Source: Gonatopus flavifemur (lineage: Eukaryota; Arthropoda; Insecta; Hymenoptera; Dryinidae). Taken from it: a stretch of 64,000 bases of DNA. Shown piece by piece: positions 25,046-36,701 of this stretch. Within the stretch, counting starts at the first letter, position 1; each line of letters opens with the position of its first letter. The stretch covers positions 65,340,001 through 65,404,000 of the forward strand of contig JAFFJZ010000001.1 of NCBI GenBank assembly GCA_018340375.1. The letters run 5' to 3'. The position numbers were made by a program, and so were the translations under genes. The notes below the pieces were generated by a model. That model saw only the letters and a list, made by a program, of their open reading frames with translations. It was not told the DNA's origin and did no database searches.

Positions 25046-26378
25046 CCCGAGTAGAAGTTCCTATCCGGTAAGCCCTAAAGTGGTCCGGACCGGAGCCGGC
25101 TGTGAAATGGGATGCTTCATATGGGGCTTCACGTCTGGGTCTGACCAGGTCCGTGTAGATAAAAATTTATCGGGAATTCCAGATCCCGCGTCGATGAGGA
25201 TAACCTGATGATAGCTCTAATGAGGTTGACCTTATAAAAATCTATCTGGTTCTGATCCGTTTTCCTGATTGGGGCCATATGCGGATGGTTTGAATCAGGT
25301 CCGAATGTGGCTAACCCAATCCGCGCCCTGATAAGCAAAACCTCATTCAGTCTTATCCGGATCTGATCAGTCCTCCTGATTGGAGCCGGATGCAGAGACT
25401 TTCAATCAGGTCCGGTTATGACTCACCTGATCTGCGTCCTAATAAGAGAAGCCTTATTCAACCTTGATCAGTTTACCAGACGAGGCACAGATTAGGGAAA
25501 CCATGATCCAATGATCGGAAGAGGCTGGCCTTATTGCGGCCCTAACGAGGCGAGCTTTTTGAAATCTCATCAGACTCAAATTAGTTTTTTTGACGGAAGT
25601 CAGATACAAATAATGTTAATATATATTCATGTCCAGATGTGACTCACCTAATCTCCGCCCTAATAAGAAAACTCAGAATGAATACAAGTGAATTTTTTCG
25701 AAATGCCCCTAGAATTATACAAATTTCAATCCTCCACCAATAAACTCCGGGATACCATCAGATTTTTGATACGGCACTGAATGACTGAGGTTTCTCGCGA
25801 GTGCTGGTTGTATCTATTCCTTGATATATATACCTCGCTCAACCATTCATTTGTAGCGTGCGGATTGCGATAATGTATTATATGAAAAATGTGTTTTAGG
25901 TTAGGAGAGGAATAAAAATATTGATTAGATTGTTCATAAACTATGTTATACGTCGAGTGAATAATAATTGTACTTTGATGTTTAAATGTAAATGGACTTG
26001 GACTATTGCGATATTTACGTAGAAAATGTCAAGTTGTGATCATTATCAACAATTGAGTTTGTTAACGCTTTTTTTTTATAAAAAATTCAATCACGGAGTT
26101 ATGTATCAACCAATTTGGACCGCATCAAGTAACCTGTTTAAAGTAGGATAACCATATCTTCATCAGAAACGCGAAGGAAAATTTATCACGCCCAAATTTA
26201 GTTGCCGGATTAGGCTCGGATCAAGTGCCCGGATTTGGCCCGGATCAAGTTGCCGAATCCGGCCCGGATGAAATGAAGCGTTACACATTACATCCGGGCC
26301 CGATCCGATTACCCATATCCATACCGGATCTGGCTTAGGACAAATCGGATCGGTACTGGATTCACACTTCTGCTCGGG
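25046..26378. mobile_element. 1,333-bp CCCGAGTAGAAG element with GC-rich tandem repeats
   Basis: Ends are CCCGAGTAGAAG and the inverse CTTCTGCTCGGG, flanked by TA. The left part holds tandem units of about 111 bp (CTGATCCGTTTTCCTGATTG at 25,252 and a diverged unit at 25,363). The right part holds 25-bp units of the GGCCCGGATCAAG type (26,200-26,275). The middle is AT-rich. No transposase frame; the open frame at 25,129-25,338 lies within the repeats. Confidence 0.75.
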
Positions 26379-26404
26379 TATAAATTTCTCTCAGTGCAGA
26401 GTTA

Positions 26405-26951
26405 CACGGAGGAAAATCCAAGTTGGAAATATAGTGATTTTTAATAAAAATTTGAGAACATTTCTTAAAATCTGAGAGTTTTTCTTGAATGCATAATAAA
26501 GATAAAACTCTGCTCGAATTCTTCTCGAAAAACAATGGAAACTTATCAATACCCAGCAAACACAACTGCGGGCGTTTCAAAGGGCCAGTAACGGCTCTTC
26601 AACGGCATTGCAGGACCATTAGCGGCCCATTGAAACGTCAGTAATTATTGTTTGTAGGGTACTTGATAAAAAATAGAGAAACATATGAAATTTTGCAAAG
26701 ACAATCACAAAATTTAAATGTCCTACTATTCGCTTTGTGAAATTTCATACGCGACTTTTGGAAAGTTCATATGTTTCTCTATTTTTTATTAAGTATTGAT
26801 AATTTTTCATTGTTTTTCGAATAGAATTCCACAAAAATGTGGACCGTTTTATCTTTATTATGCATTTAAGAAATATTCTTAGATTTCAAGAAATATTCTC
26901 CAATTTTTATGAAAGATTACTATATTTTCGACCTGCATTCCTCTCCGTGTA
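26405..26951. mobile_element. Long hairpin element, copy 2, interrupted
   Basis: It runs from TACACGGAGGAAAATCCAAG to CTCTCCGTGTA. Arms match the family at 22,007-22,513 (TACGCGACTTTTGGAAAGTT and others). The left arm is split by the 108-bp MITE at 26,552-26,659. Confidence 0.85.
26552..26659. mobile_element. 108-bp CCCAGCAAACACAA MITE, intact copy
   Basis: It runs from CCCAGCAAACACAACTGCGG to AATTATTGTTTGTAGGG, flanked by TA (26550-26551 and 26660-26661). Removing it and one TA restores the host hairpin arm. Richer in GC than its surroundings. Other copies: 45,678-45,781 and 8,046-8,153. Confidence 0.88.
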
Positions 26952-28305
26952 GAGCGTGTCGAGTTTTCAAAATTTGAATTCGATAAATTTCAATCGCTTC
27001 TCCATGACATAAATTGTTTCTAGGAACATGATAAGTCGAGAAAAATGGTTTCCAAATGGGAATCGAATGATTACAAATAACATCACATCACATATTGTAA
27101 ATTTCGCGATTTAAGACCTCGAAGCACTCCGTTATTATCCTACAGCGCCAATTTTTACCACTTTTTCCCGTGCTGTCTCATTAATTCAACATCTTACGAT
27201 TAAAGCATTGGGGTTACATTGTTTATTCACATGACAATCACAATGAAAAAAAAAATTGAATGAAGCTCCCCTTTTATGGACGTTACAATTATATTCAGTA
27301 GATGAAGCAACAAGAGAGTGCATTCTTGAATTGTATTTTTCCATATGTAATGGTAGAAACAACCTTAGATGAGGTACGGTTACTCGTACCTTGCTGTCCG
27401 TGTAACTGAGAAACTCATATACACCGATGAAATGTGATACGGATATGATTCAAGGAATACATGATGAGAAGTCATGGTTTGAGGTAACAGGAATCTTATC
27501 ATGGGCAGCTGGAAAATTTATCTCCACCGCTTGGAATATCTTCAACGTGGAATTGAAAAGATAATTTTGATATCAGGAAATTTCTTTGTAAGAACAATAG
27601 GAGAACACAAAGTATGTCATAAGTATAATTCGTCTGCACGTCGTTTGTTTTTTAAATAAATATGATAAATTTTATCAATGGGTTGTAGATGAATTGCATC
27701 AATCGCCTCTTCGTGTACATGAAATAAATTTATCTACACGAAAATTTCTTCGATCTGTGAGAAACCTGGAAAGTGAGACAACATTTGCTCGTCCGAGAGG
27801 AACATTTTCACTCTCATACAATGGACTGCGAATGAACAACGCAGTTCTTAATTGTTTCAAGTCTAAGAATGCTCACATAGTTTGACTTGCAAAATGAGTT
27901 ACTTCGCATTTGTGACTCATTGAATTATCCGATTAATCCAATGCTGAAAAAGTGAACCTTGAACGTATTTACCAAATAAATTGAATGTTATGTATATCAC
28001 ATGTAGGATATTTAGATTTTGTTCAAATTTTACCAAAAATGTTCATATCATTTTTATTTGTCTTTTCATTGAGGTGATTTAGATCTGCATAGAGAAAAGT
28101 TAAAAAAAAAATGAGAAAATTAATGCTTTTCGGGGGACCCGAATAATTCTTCTAAAAAATACTTGATATTTTAGAAACCATCCAAAAGTGAAGGAAACAG
28201 CTAGTCGATGCATGCAAATTGCAATTAATCATCGTGGACTTTTAATTGATTGAGATCTACGTACATTCAACTGGCTCTATCGCTTTCCCAGATGTTGAGT
28301 TGGTT
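26952..28305. other. Intergenic, no gene seen
   Basis: Contains one copy of a 115-bp repeat (27,232-27,350) and an unremarkable 63-codon frame at 27,694-27,885. Confidence 0.5.
27232..27350. repeat. ~115-bp dispersed direct repeat, copy 1
   Basis: AATGAAGCTCCCCTTTTATG, then GTTACAATTATATTCAGTAG, match 29,699-29,815 in the same orientation. No terminal repeats seen; family unknown. Confidence 0.6.
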
Positions 28306-28742
28306 CCCTGCTAAATTTTACCAATAAAGAACGATACAAAACGATACATTTTTCTATAGTTTTCAATGAGGTTTCTGAATACTGAATTTATGAAGTTATA
28401 TCGTTATTAAACGATAGAACTCTATCGTTCCTTATCGTTTTCTATAAAAATTCAAAAGAATATATGGGATTTTATCGTGAAATTCGTATAAGAAAAGTAC
28501 CAGTTATTTGGAAAAAAATAGTTATGTGTTCCAGAATAAGTAGTACTTTTTCTATACGAATTTCACGATAAAATCCCATACATTCTTTTGAATTTTTATA
28601 GAAAACGATAGGATAAGGAACGATAGAGTTCTATCGTTTAATAACGATATAACTTCTTAAATTCCGTATTCAGAAACCTCATTGAAAACTATAGAAAAAT
28701 TTATCGTTTTGTATCGTTCTTTATGGAGACAATTTAGCAGGG
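28306..28742. mobile_element. 437-bp near-perfect hairpin element, CCCTGCTAAATT ends
   Basis: It runs from CCCTGCTAAATTTTACC to ACAATTTAGCAGGG, flanked by TT. The arms of about 190 bp pair almost without mismatch (ACGATAGAACTCTATCGTTC and others), with a short loop near 28,520. Confidence 0.88.
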
Positions 28743-29094
28743 TTTCCAGCTAGTTTTGTAACGCACTTCATAGCCTGTGCTCATTCTGATGTCCCAGGGA
28801 GTTGCCGGTGTTCAAGTGGGTAATTAGAAATGCGAAATCATGTATTTTCTGTAAAATCACACCTACCTATGAATAAGGTAACAATGTATTTTGACATGTA
28901 ATTTCCAGTCAAGAACGTTGCTTTTGAATTTATTTCCATAAAATAATCCCGAGTGACAAATTGAAACGTTTGGGCTTCCTTTTATTCCTCTGACTATCAA
29001 TGTTACTAAATGTTCAAGCACTAAAGTCAAATTGGCTGAAATGTGTTATCCAATTGCCTTCACATGGGTCCCATCTGGTATGTGCCCCAGTAAA

Positions 29095-29390
29095 AATAAT
29101 TATAGTGGTTGTCTTGCAGGGCCGTCTTTCATTGCTTGAAGGCCCTGAGCCTACTTAGAGTGGAGGCCCATGTAATGTTTAAGTAACCTTTTTAAAAAAT
29201 ATATAAAAATCTTAACGATTCTCTACGAAGAGGCTCCCCTTTTGCAGGAGGCCCTGGGCTCGGGCCCGGTGTGCCCTGCCTTAAAGACGGCCCTATTGTC
29301 TAGCACTTTTCAAGGCACTAGCAGTGAAGCTAGTCCCTAGAAAGAGCCTTGATCTTACTCATGAGGTGACTAGAGTTATTTCTGCTAGGG
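29095..29390. mobile_element. CCCAGTAAAAATAA MITE carrying a hAT insertion
   Basis: The left end CCCCAGTAAAAATAATTATAG pairs with the right end CTAGAGTTATTTCTGCTAGGG, flanked by TG. The arms are separated by the hAT-like element at 29,117-29,295. Confidence 0.65.
29117..29295. mobile_element. hAT-like MITE with 8-bp duplication
   Basis: It runs from CAGGGCCGTCTTTCATTG to TTAAAGACGGCCCTA. The flanks TTGTCTTG (29109-29116) and TTGTCTAG (29296-29303) match at 7 of 8 positions. CAGGG-type ends with 8-bp duplications are typical of hAT. Confidence 0.82.
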
Positions 29391-30129
29391 TGGATGGTCA
29401 ATGGGACGTCCAGACAAATTCGTGCCAAGATACATATTCCATTTTTTGGATCTTGCAAGATCTAATTAGATTTACGCGGATCTGAATCATTTTCTTTCGG
29501 GTACTTATTCAGGTTTCCAAAATATATTGAAGTCAATTTATACCAGATATGCGATATCTACTGCAAAATAAACTGTAAATAATATCTACTCTTGAAAATC
29601 ACTTTTTCCTAAATTGTTAATGAATTGTATTTTTACGTGTGCAATTATTTATAGGATGTGAGGGAAATATTTATTTGTTTGAAAATATAAGAAGTTAATC
29701 ACAATCACAATGAGAAAAAAAATGAATGAAGCTCTCCTTTTTTGGATGTTACAATTATATTTAATAGATGAAGCAGACAAGAGAGTGCATTCTATGCAAT
29801 CTATTTTTATGTAATCAACGTTTTAAATGGACAGGATTATTTCATTTCAGTATTGAAAATCCTCTGAAACTTAAGATAGTTAAATTTGGGTTGATTTGAC
29901 GTTGAATTACCTGGGTGAACAGCCGTTTTGGTTCTGGAGGTTTGGGATACTGCACAGTAAAATGTCGAACTGAATGTGCCTTTATCTTACTTCAAAACTT
30001 GACTTACATTCAGTCTTTTTCATTTTGTCGGGGTTTGTTTTCGATGCTTACTTTGAGTTGAAACAAGGCTAATTTTGGGTGCATCTTAAATTCAGCTAAT
30101 ATTCAGGAGAGAAAGTAAGTTTCACTTTT
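29391..30129. other. Intergenic with second copy of the 115-bp repeat
   Basis: Repeat copy at 29,699-29,815. The rest is AT-rich unique sequence. Confidence 0.5.
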
Positions 30130-30399
30130 CCCAGACAGCACGAATGATCAATTTGAATTCACAAAAACTTCTTGAACAGTCCCCGTTATGACAGTGAAAA
30201 TGAATTCAAAGTGAACCCAATGAATTCTAAATGCATACATGTTGAATACCTGAATAGTTCATTATGAATTTGTGATATGAATTCTTTCTGAAGATTAAGT
30301 TATTCATCAAGAGTTCATTTTGAATTCAAACTATTCACAATGAATTCATGTTTACTGTCATAACGGGAGCTCTTTGCGGGGACTTTTGTGCTGTATGGG
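30130..30399. mobile_element. CCCAGACAGCAC MITE, copy 1
   Basis: It runs from CCCAGACAGCACGAATGATC to ACTTTTGTGCTGTATGGG, flanked by TT. The arms are rich in GAATTCA and include CCCGTTATGACAGT and its inverse. Copy 2 is at 44,488-44,770. Confidence 0.85.
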
Positions 30400-31216
30400 T
30401 TCACAGTGTGATTCAAAGTGATTTGCACTGAACAAAAAAGTAGTCTTAGATTCCCAGAATTAGTTCTATTTCGTAATTTCTTCTATATCAACTCTAAAAA
30501 TTATAAATACCAAACAAATTATATATAAAACCTTATCAAATTTGAGCTAATCCAAGGAATATGAAATTGTTTTCGTGTTTAGCATATTAAAGTCATTCCG
30601 GATCAGTGCCCAAACCTCAGGAACCAGAGGAGGAAAGTTTTCGTTTTTGTTCTATGTTATCCGTATAATCCGTATGATTTTCACTTCTGGAGAACATTTA
30701 TTTTGGTCTATCGATGTTTCATAAAATCAGTGAACAATCATGATAATTCAAATATATTTATCTGCAAAATTATTCAAAACTGAATTCATAAATGTCTAAA
30801 ACATTTCAAAAATTAATATTCGAAGGTTCTTTCCTGAGATTTTCAGGCATTTTTATGAGTCCATTTTTCAGTCATTTTGAATGAAAAATGTTTTCACCAA
30901 ATGGAGTGCGCTTGTGTTCTGTCATTCACTTTAGAAAAAAATCAAACCGATGAGTTCGAATTTATGTCCAGTAGTATAACTAGATTAACGGGGTTCGAGA
31001 ATGAAGATAAATCCTAGTAAAGAGCCCCACAAGGGAAGTTGAATCATTGGACTCGTCCGAAGGACGTCACGGTTCAGATGACTTTTACCAGCGTGAAGAT
31101 TGTTTTAGATGAATTTCAGCAGTTCAGCCCGTAACAAACTGCCTGAGACGTTCTAGAAGTAGGACCATGAACTGGTCAAAGCTGGGAAGTGATTGTGTTG
31201 AAAATGTACCAAAGAC
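30400..31216. other. Intergenic, no gene seen
   Basis: AT-rich unique sequence without supportable features. Confidence 0.5.
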
Positions 31217-32063
31217 TACACTCAGAGAAATTCATAGCCATGGCAACTTTGTGAGAGCCCGTATGGAAATATTTCGCTGAAAAATGTCTGCAAAACTATG
31301 AAAAATCTCTGAAAAAAAATGAAAAAACTCTGAGAAACTCTGACAAACTCTGAGAATCTCTGAAATTTTGATGAGAAATCTAATATTTTTGGGACATTCT
31401 TTACAGACTTTTTTCAGACTTTTTTCAGAGTTTCTCAGAGTTTTTTCATACTTTTTCAGGGAAATAGTAACGAAATTGCACTCTGAAAAAACTCTGACAA
31501 AACTCTAATAAATTGTTGACATTTTTCTGATTATTGAAAAATCCTGAAATTCAATAAATAGATTCATATGCCGTATTCAAATATCATGTGTGAAAAAGTG
31601 TTTGAAAATTTTTTAATTTTTTTCTAAAAGTCAGAAAAATGTTAGCAATCCATCAGAGTTTTGTCAGAGTTTTTTCAGAGTGCAATTTCGTTACTATTTC
31701 TCTGAAAAAGAATGAAAAAACTCTGAGAAACTCTGAAAAAAGTCTGAAAAAAGTCTGTAAAGAATGTCCCAAAAATATTAGATTTCCCATCAAAATTTCA
31801 GAGATTCTCAGAGTTTGTCAGAGTTTCTCAGAATTTTTTCATTTTTTTTCAGAGATTTTCCATAGTTTTACAGACATTTTTCAGCGAAATATTTCCATAC
31901 GGGAGGACAGTTATTTAATTATGATTTCTCCAACTCTTTTTATAGTTAATGCAAACATATAAATAGTTTTGATTACTGTAAACAAGGTACCATAACTGTT
32001 TGTATAGTTGTGAATGGTTGTCCTGAAACAGTTGATGTGACTATTTAAATTCCTCTCAGTGTA
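31217..32063. mobile_element. CACTCAGAGAAATT MITE interrupted by a long hairpin
   Basis: The left end TACACTCAGAGAAATTCATA pairs with the right end AAATTCCTCTCAGTGTA. Arms continue inward on both sides of the 31,258-31,903 insertion. Confidence 0.65.
31258..31903. mobile_element. 646-bp near-perfect hairpin element, CCCGTATGG ends
   Basis: It runs from CCCGTATGGAAATATTTCGC to the exact inverse GCGAAATATTTCCATACGGG, flanked by AG. Arms are about 260 bp with few mismatches. They are built largely of CTCTGA(A/G)AAA(C/A) repeats. The open frame at 31,639-31,962 is a by-product. Confidence 0.9.
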
Positions 32064-32064
32064 T

Positions 32065-32165
32065 TTTGAATAAAGTTGCCAACATATTCTATGACAGTGC
32101 ATAACACATGATTATTCAAAGCAGAAGACTGCAGTCTCATTTTGAGATTTTGATCATGTTCATGG
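32065..32165. repeat. Fragment of the CCCAAGTA(A/G)CACA MITE family
   Basis: ATATTCTATGACAGTGCATAACACATGATT resembles the centre of 24,697-24,915. No termini remain. Confidence 0.5.
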
Positions 32166-32277
32166 TATTTTTCAGAGGCGCAACAATGGGGAGTTCAAGG
32201 GTATCAGGGCCCCCACTCAAATATGATGGGCAGCCCCTCAAACATGATGTCCGAGTGATGGAATTTTGAAAACTACG

Positions 32278-32549
32278 CTGACAGAAAAACGACCTGGTTG
32301 AAACATTCGTGGTCACAATAACTTGAAATCTGGTTCAATTCACCAGGAAATATGATTGTGATGTCCAGAAGAAGTGGTTGAAGTCAAAATTAACTACATA
32401 TTCTGGTTATTACAACAAGAAAAGAATCTGATTTTTCTAACCTGAAAAATGTAGTTAATTTCTGCTTCGAAATCACATTTCCTGGTGAATCGAACCAGAT
32501 TTCAAGTCATTACGGCGACGAATGTTTGAACTAGGTCGTTTTTCTGTCA
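32278..32549. mobile_element. CACTGACAG MITE, long copy
   Basis: It runs from GCTGACAGAAAAACGACCTG to AGGTCGTTTTTCTGTC. Compared with 63,478-63,670 it has about 86 extra central bases, themselves a small hairpin (AAATTAACTACAT and inverse). Confidence 0.78.
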
Positions 32550-33530
32550 ATTTATATATAAATTATATTCAATTTTCAAAAATTCCTCCAGAGAACAAAG
32601 AAAATATTCAAATAAGGTAAAATATAGCAGCCAAATGCGTTTAAATTCATGTTTTTTTAGTCATTCATAGCATTAGGTTGTTGCACTCCGAATATTTTCC
32701 AAGCCCTCTCGGAGCATCTTCATCCCCTTGTGTGACAGAATTTGGATGTGGGTAGGCGAAGCAAATGTTGCTCATTTAAGAAAACGAGTACTATCATCAC
32801 CCCAAGAGGTATGATAACATTTTTCACCATCGCATCAAAACTTACGATTCGAGTAGTGATTTTTTCTGATATCCATATAGCAACGAACGTATTTTTCTTA
32901 CTTTCCCAAAGGGTCAATCTATTGTTCTGGAAGAACCACAATCTTTACGATGATCAGCAAGGTCAATAATGCCATATAATTTATACGAAAAAGATTTTTA
33001 CTTGCAAACCCTACTTGAAACCGAACAAAATCGAAGTATTTCTCAAGCGGGAGATCGTAATGATAAAGAATAAATCGCATATACCATCATCAAATGAAAA
33101 AGATCGTGATGTAAGTGTTGGAACCGTTCTCAACCACAACACAAACCGGTTTATCCCTGAAAAAGATCATTGCTGTGCATCTTGTGGACATGGAAGAGAA
33201 TCATATATTATGTGCCATTGACACTAAATTATGATGTTGACTGAAATAAGTACCATTCGCGATTGAGCAAGTTGCAAATAATAAATCAAAGAAACGTTCA
33301 ACGTTGTGTTACAGCCATGCTATGGTGGGCGCGTATTTTTGCTGTTTAAAAAGAATCCCTCGGAAAGTTTTATCCGAATATTCCACCGTCGATAACCATT
33401 GATTGAAATTCATGTACCATATTTCTTATAGTTTTTACTTCGCTGTTTTGTAAATTTGTGAAAAGCTTTTGAATTGCTTCTTTGATGGAATTGGTTTCGC
33501 ATCGGTAATAATAAATATTTGATGCCTTTG
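32550..33530. other. Intergenic, no gene seen
   Basis: Overlapping short frames on both strands at 32,720-32,969. A 68-codon frame at 33,015-33,221 ends in a Cys-rich tail (CCASCGHGRE). None has enough support to call a gene. Confidence 0.4.
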
Positions 33531-33818
33531 TACACGGAGAAAAAAGATTTCGTTATTTTAACGAATCTGTCTTCGCTGAACGGATTGAATAACCTATATA
33601 ACGATGACATTTCACTGTGTTGATGAGCTAATTCGCTGTATTTACTAACTGATTCGTTATAATTATCAGTCCTCCGCTAATTTTACGAAGCTTGATTCGC
33701 TGAAACAACGAATCGCCGTTCACTTCAGCGGACTTGCTTGCTGTTCATATAATAACAAGCGAGTTTCGTTAAGACAGCGAAATTCTTGCTATTCCAACGA
33801 ATTTTTGTTCTCCGTGTA
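33531..33818. mobile_element. CACGGAGAAAAAAG MITE with TTCGTT/TTCGCTG repeats
   Basis: It runs from TACACGGAGAAAAAAGATTT to TTTTTGTTCTCCGTGTA. The interior repeats ATTCGCTGA, TTCGTTAT and similar units in both orientations. Confidence 0.8.
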
Positions 33819-33886
33819 CATGAATATCAACAGTTGAAGTTGAAGAACGGAAGCAACTTTGGTCTCGTGCTTAATATTCTCAAGAA

Positions 33887-34060
33887 TTTTTATGTTGCTG
33901 AAGTTTGAATAGACAGTAGATTCTTCGAACTATGTTTGTAGTTGCGAAGAGTGATTTCCAGAAGATAAACATCGATGATTTGTCAGATTTTGTGAGTTTG
34001 CACTTCTGTTTCGGTTCTATAAACGATTCAAACTTCAGAAACATGAATTTTTCGCTAAAA
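33887..34060. mobile_element. Palindromic repeat with GAAGTTTGAAT arms, copy 2
   Basis: ATGTTGCTGAAGTTTGAAT at the left pairs with ATTCAAACTTCAGAAACAT at the right. Same family as 21,716-21,965. Confidence 0.55.
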
Positions 34061-35177
34061 ATCATATGTAGTGAGAACGGACAGACGATTTTTTCGCGAC
34101 TTTGAATGATTCTTAGTGACATTCGTTGTTATTATTACACGTGTACTTTTTTGAATTTTTATTCGATATAATATATGTCACATAATTGTTACCTCACATT
34201 GCCATATTTGAGGATATGAAGTCCCTATTGCGAACATTTTAACGTAAAAGAACTTTGAATGTAACTTCTATGATTTCATCTTCTTCTTTCTCTCGTAACC
34301 TTGTTGTGTTCTGTTTAGGAACTGAGGAGAACGGGTATCATTTTATACAAATATAGTGCATACAGAGGCTACCCATTCTATAACTGTACATGCTGATAAA
34401 TAATGTTAGGGCATTAGAAAACTCGTTGATTCAGGTCAACTTTGTATACGCATTTCAGTTGACTGAAATTTGCTGATAAAAACCCACAGGATCCGTGTTC
34501 ACGATTTCTACTCACTTCTATCGAGTTTATCCATTTCGTATTCGTTTTCAGTAGAAATTTGTACCAGCAAGGCTATATCTCAGTTTGGCCCAACTGTGTG
34601 ATATAGTCTTCCGCCAATTGTGTGTTTAATATTGGCATAATTTTTCTTTTGCCGCGTACAATCTGGCACGCTGTTTTCTGCACTGGTTGAAAAAATCAAA
34701 ATTTAACACAAACTTTGCAATAGTAAAAAGCCATTTGAAATTCTTCAAACCCGTTGAAACCAATTAGAATTGATGAAATTGATGAGATTCAATATGAATT
34801 CCATGGGGTTGAATGAGCATTTACCGGTGCACAGTTTGCATTGAATTTAATTAATTTACGAAATCAGGGCCCTTAACAGGGTTTTACGACCGGCATAATG
34901 ATGGCTCGTGACTGGGCTATAATCGGAATTAATCGTGCGGTAATTGCACTTATTATTAGGCTATGAATGGTAAACTGCTGGATGATAATTTGGATCCAGC
35001 AATGGCGAAAAGTAATTGATCAATGATGGAATTGACGACTGGTTCAAGGATGCTCGATCATCGAGGGTTTCCATGTTTGGGTACCTTGTCAGCCAGTGAT
35101 GGGTCATATCTCGGCCAGCAATGAGGAATCAACTTTTGGCCATTTAACACAAGCCACATATTGGATTTATAGGGCAA
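34061..35177. other. Intergenic, no gene seen
   Basis: Unique sequence. Slightly GC-richer at 34,860-35,110 with no recognisable frame. Confidence 0.5.
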
Positions 35178-35337
35178 TGCATTGTAAAAAATTGCCGGTG
35201 TTGGCAAAAATTCACACCAAATAGTGTTGTTGGTTTTATTTTGAGACCGATTTTGGGGTGGACTCCTATAGAATACGCGTGGTGTGAATTCTGTGTGAAT
35301 CCTGACATCGTTTTGACATCGCTTTTTTTACAGTGCA
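35178..35337. mobile_element. GCATTGTAAAAAATTGCC MITE
   Basis: It runs from GCATTGTAAAAAATTGCC to TTTTTTTACAGTGCA, with paired GTGTGAATT/AATTCACAC blocks. Confidence 0.6.
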
Positions 35338-36254
35338 TTGGCTCAATGGTTCTTAGTTAATGTTTTTTCTAGCCCTTACGTTACCCTGTGGCAAGCTTTG
35401 ATTTCCTTTTCAGGTCTTTCAGTGCACGCTTAGGATACTACTAGGTTTATCAAAAACAAAAAACAGCCACATTCCAAAGAAAACACCACAGATACCACCC
35501 TTCTTTTTCTTCTTCTTCATTCTGAGAACAATTGCTTGATGAGCTAATTATAGGCACGAGTATATGATACGCCAAGAGCAAAAGTGGCACCCAAATGAAT
35601 ACAAAATTGGGTTGTGCGTTGCTTCGTTTTCGCTCGAGCTCTCTCAGTGTTTCATTTTTGCCCAGAGATTCCTGTGGTTGCTCTTTTGTTCCGAATTATA
35701 GATGTATCGCTTTTACTCGGAACTTTTGACCTTCCATTCTTGCTCTCAAAAGTTCCTGTCAAAACCACATGGAATAATTTGATTGAACTTGAGAGATTTC
35801 TGTAGAATTTCCATAGAATACTTTTTGCGCATATGATTATATATAATTTTCCTATATAATTCGTGTAAAATTCTCCCGCTTGGAATCAAGAATTATGTGA
35901 TACACGACGTACTAAAATCAATGATAATCATATGTGATTTATCGCGTACCTTATTATTAGATAACAATTTTCAACTGGGATCAGTCCTGGTTAGTTCGCT
36001 GAATGTCATAACTGAAATGATCCATAATTGAAATAATGTTTTTAAGAAAACGAAAGTTGAAGTCTCGAAGATTTCATAACTGCATTGTAGATTTCTTCCA
36101 ACTCATCTGTGTTTCGAAGTATGCTTATAAAATCAAGTTGAGAGAACAAATTTATCATCTCTGCAAGAAATGTTTTTTCATTCAAGGTCGTATTTCCATA
36201 CGTTTATTTTGAAAACACTCATATTTCTAGTATAGAGAAAATATTCAATTCTTA
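35338..36254. other. Intergenic, no gene seen
   Basis: AT-rich unique sequence. A short frame at 35,614-35,805 has no motif. Confidence 0.5.
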
Positions 36255-36357
36255 TACACTGTAAAAAATAATCGGAATTTTTCTAAATACATGAACCGGA
36301 AAATTCCAATCACTGATTGGGAAATCAATTTCCGGTATATTTGTATGAAATTTCCTA

Positions 36358-36624
36358 GACGGAGAGAAAGGTATCTTGAAAAATACCATAATTTATGGAT
36401 TTTTGGCGTTGGTCTAACCCGAATCCAAATATTTACGTGAAGATACCTCTAAAAGTACCATAATGGTTGGAACTTTTATGAGGAAGGTACCATACTTCTT
36501 TATAAAAGTCCAAGAAATTATGGGACTTTTAGAGGTTCGTTCACGTAAATATTTTGACTCGGGTCAGACCAACGCCAAAATTCCATAAATTATGGTATTT
36601 TTCAAGATATCTGTTTTCTCAGTG
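36358..36624. mobile_element. GGTATCTTGAAAA palindromic MITE, copy 2, nested
   Basis: Collinear with 14,608-14,878 over its full length, flanked by TA on both sides. The first base of the left terminus has changed (GACGGAG instead of CACGGAG). Confidence 0.85.
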
Positions 36625-36701
36625 TATAAATCTATGTGAAAATTCCAAATTCTATGGGATTTCTCCCAACATTTTACAGTAAATTTCCGGACAAGTTCGG
36701 A

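Noticed and set aside
25129..25338. 69-codon minus-strand frame
   Set aside because: Falls inside the tandem-repeat part of the 25,046-26,378 element.
31639..31962. 107-codon open frame
   Set aside because: It lies on one arm of the CTCTGA hairpin; the repetitive sequence produces a long frame by chance.
32720..32969. Overlapping short frames on both strands, one with a hydrophobic segment
   Set aside because: No ATG start on the minus strand, no splice sites in a sensible place and no family resemblance.
33015..33221. Cys-rich 68-codon frame
   Set aside because: A few cysteines at the end are not enough; no signal peptide and no recognisable spacing.
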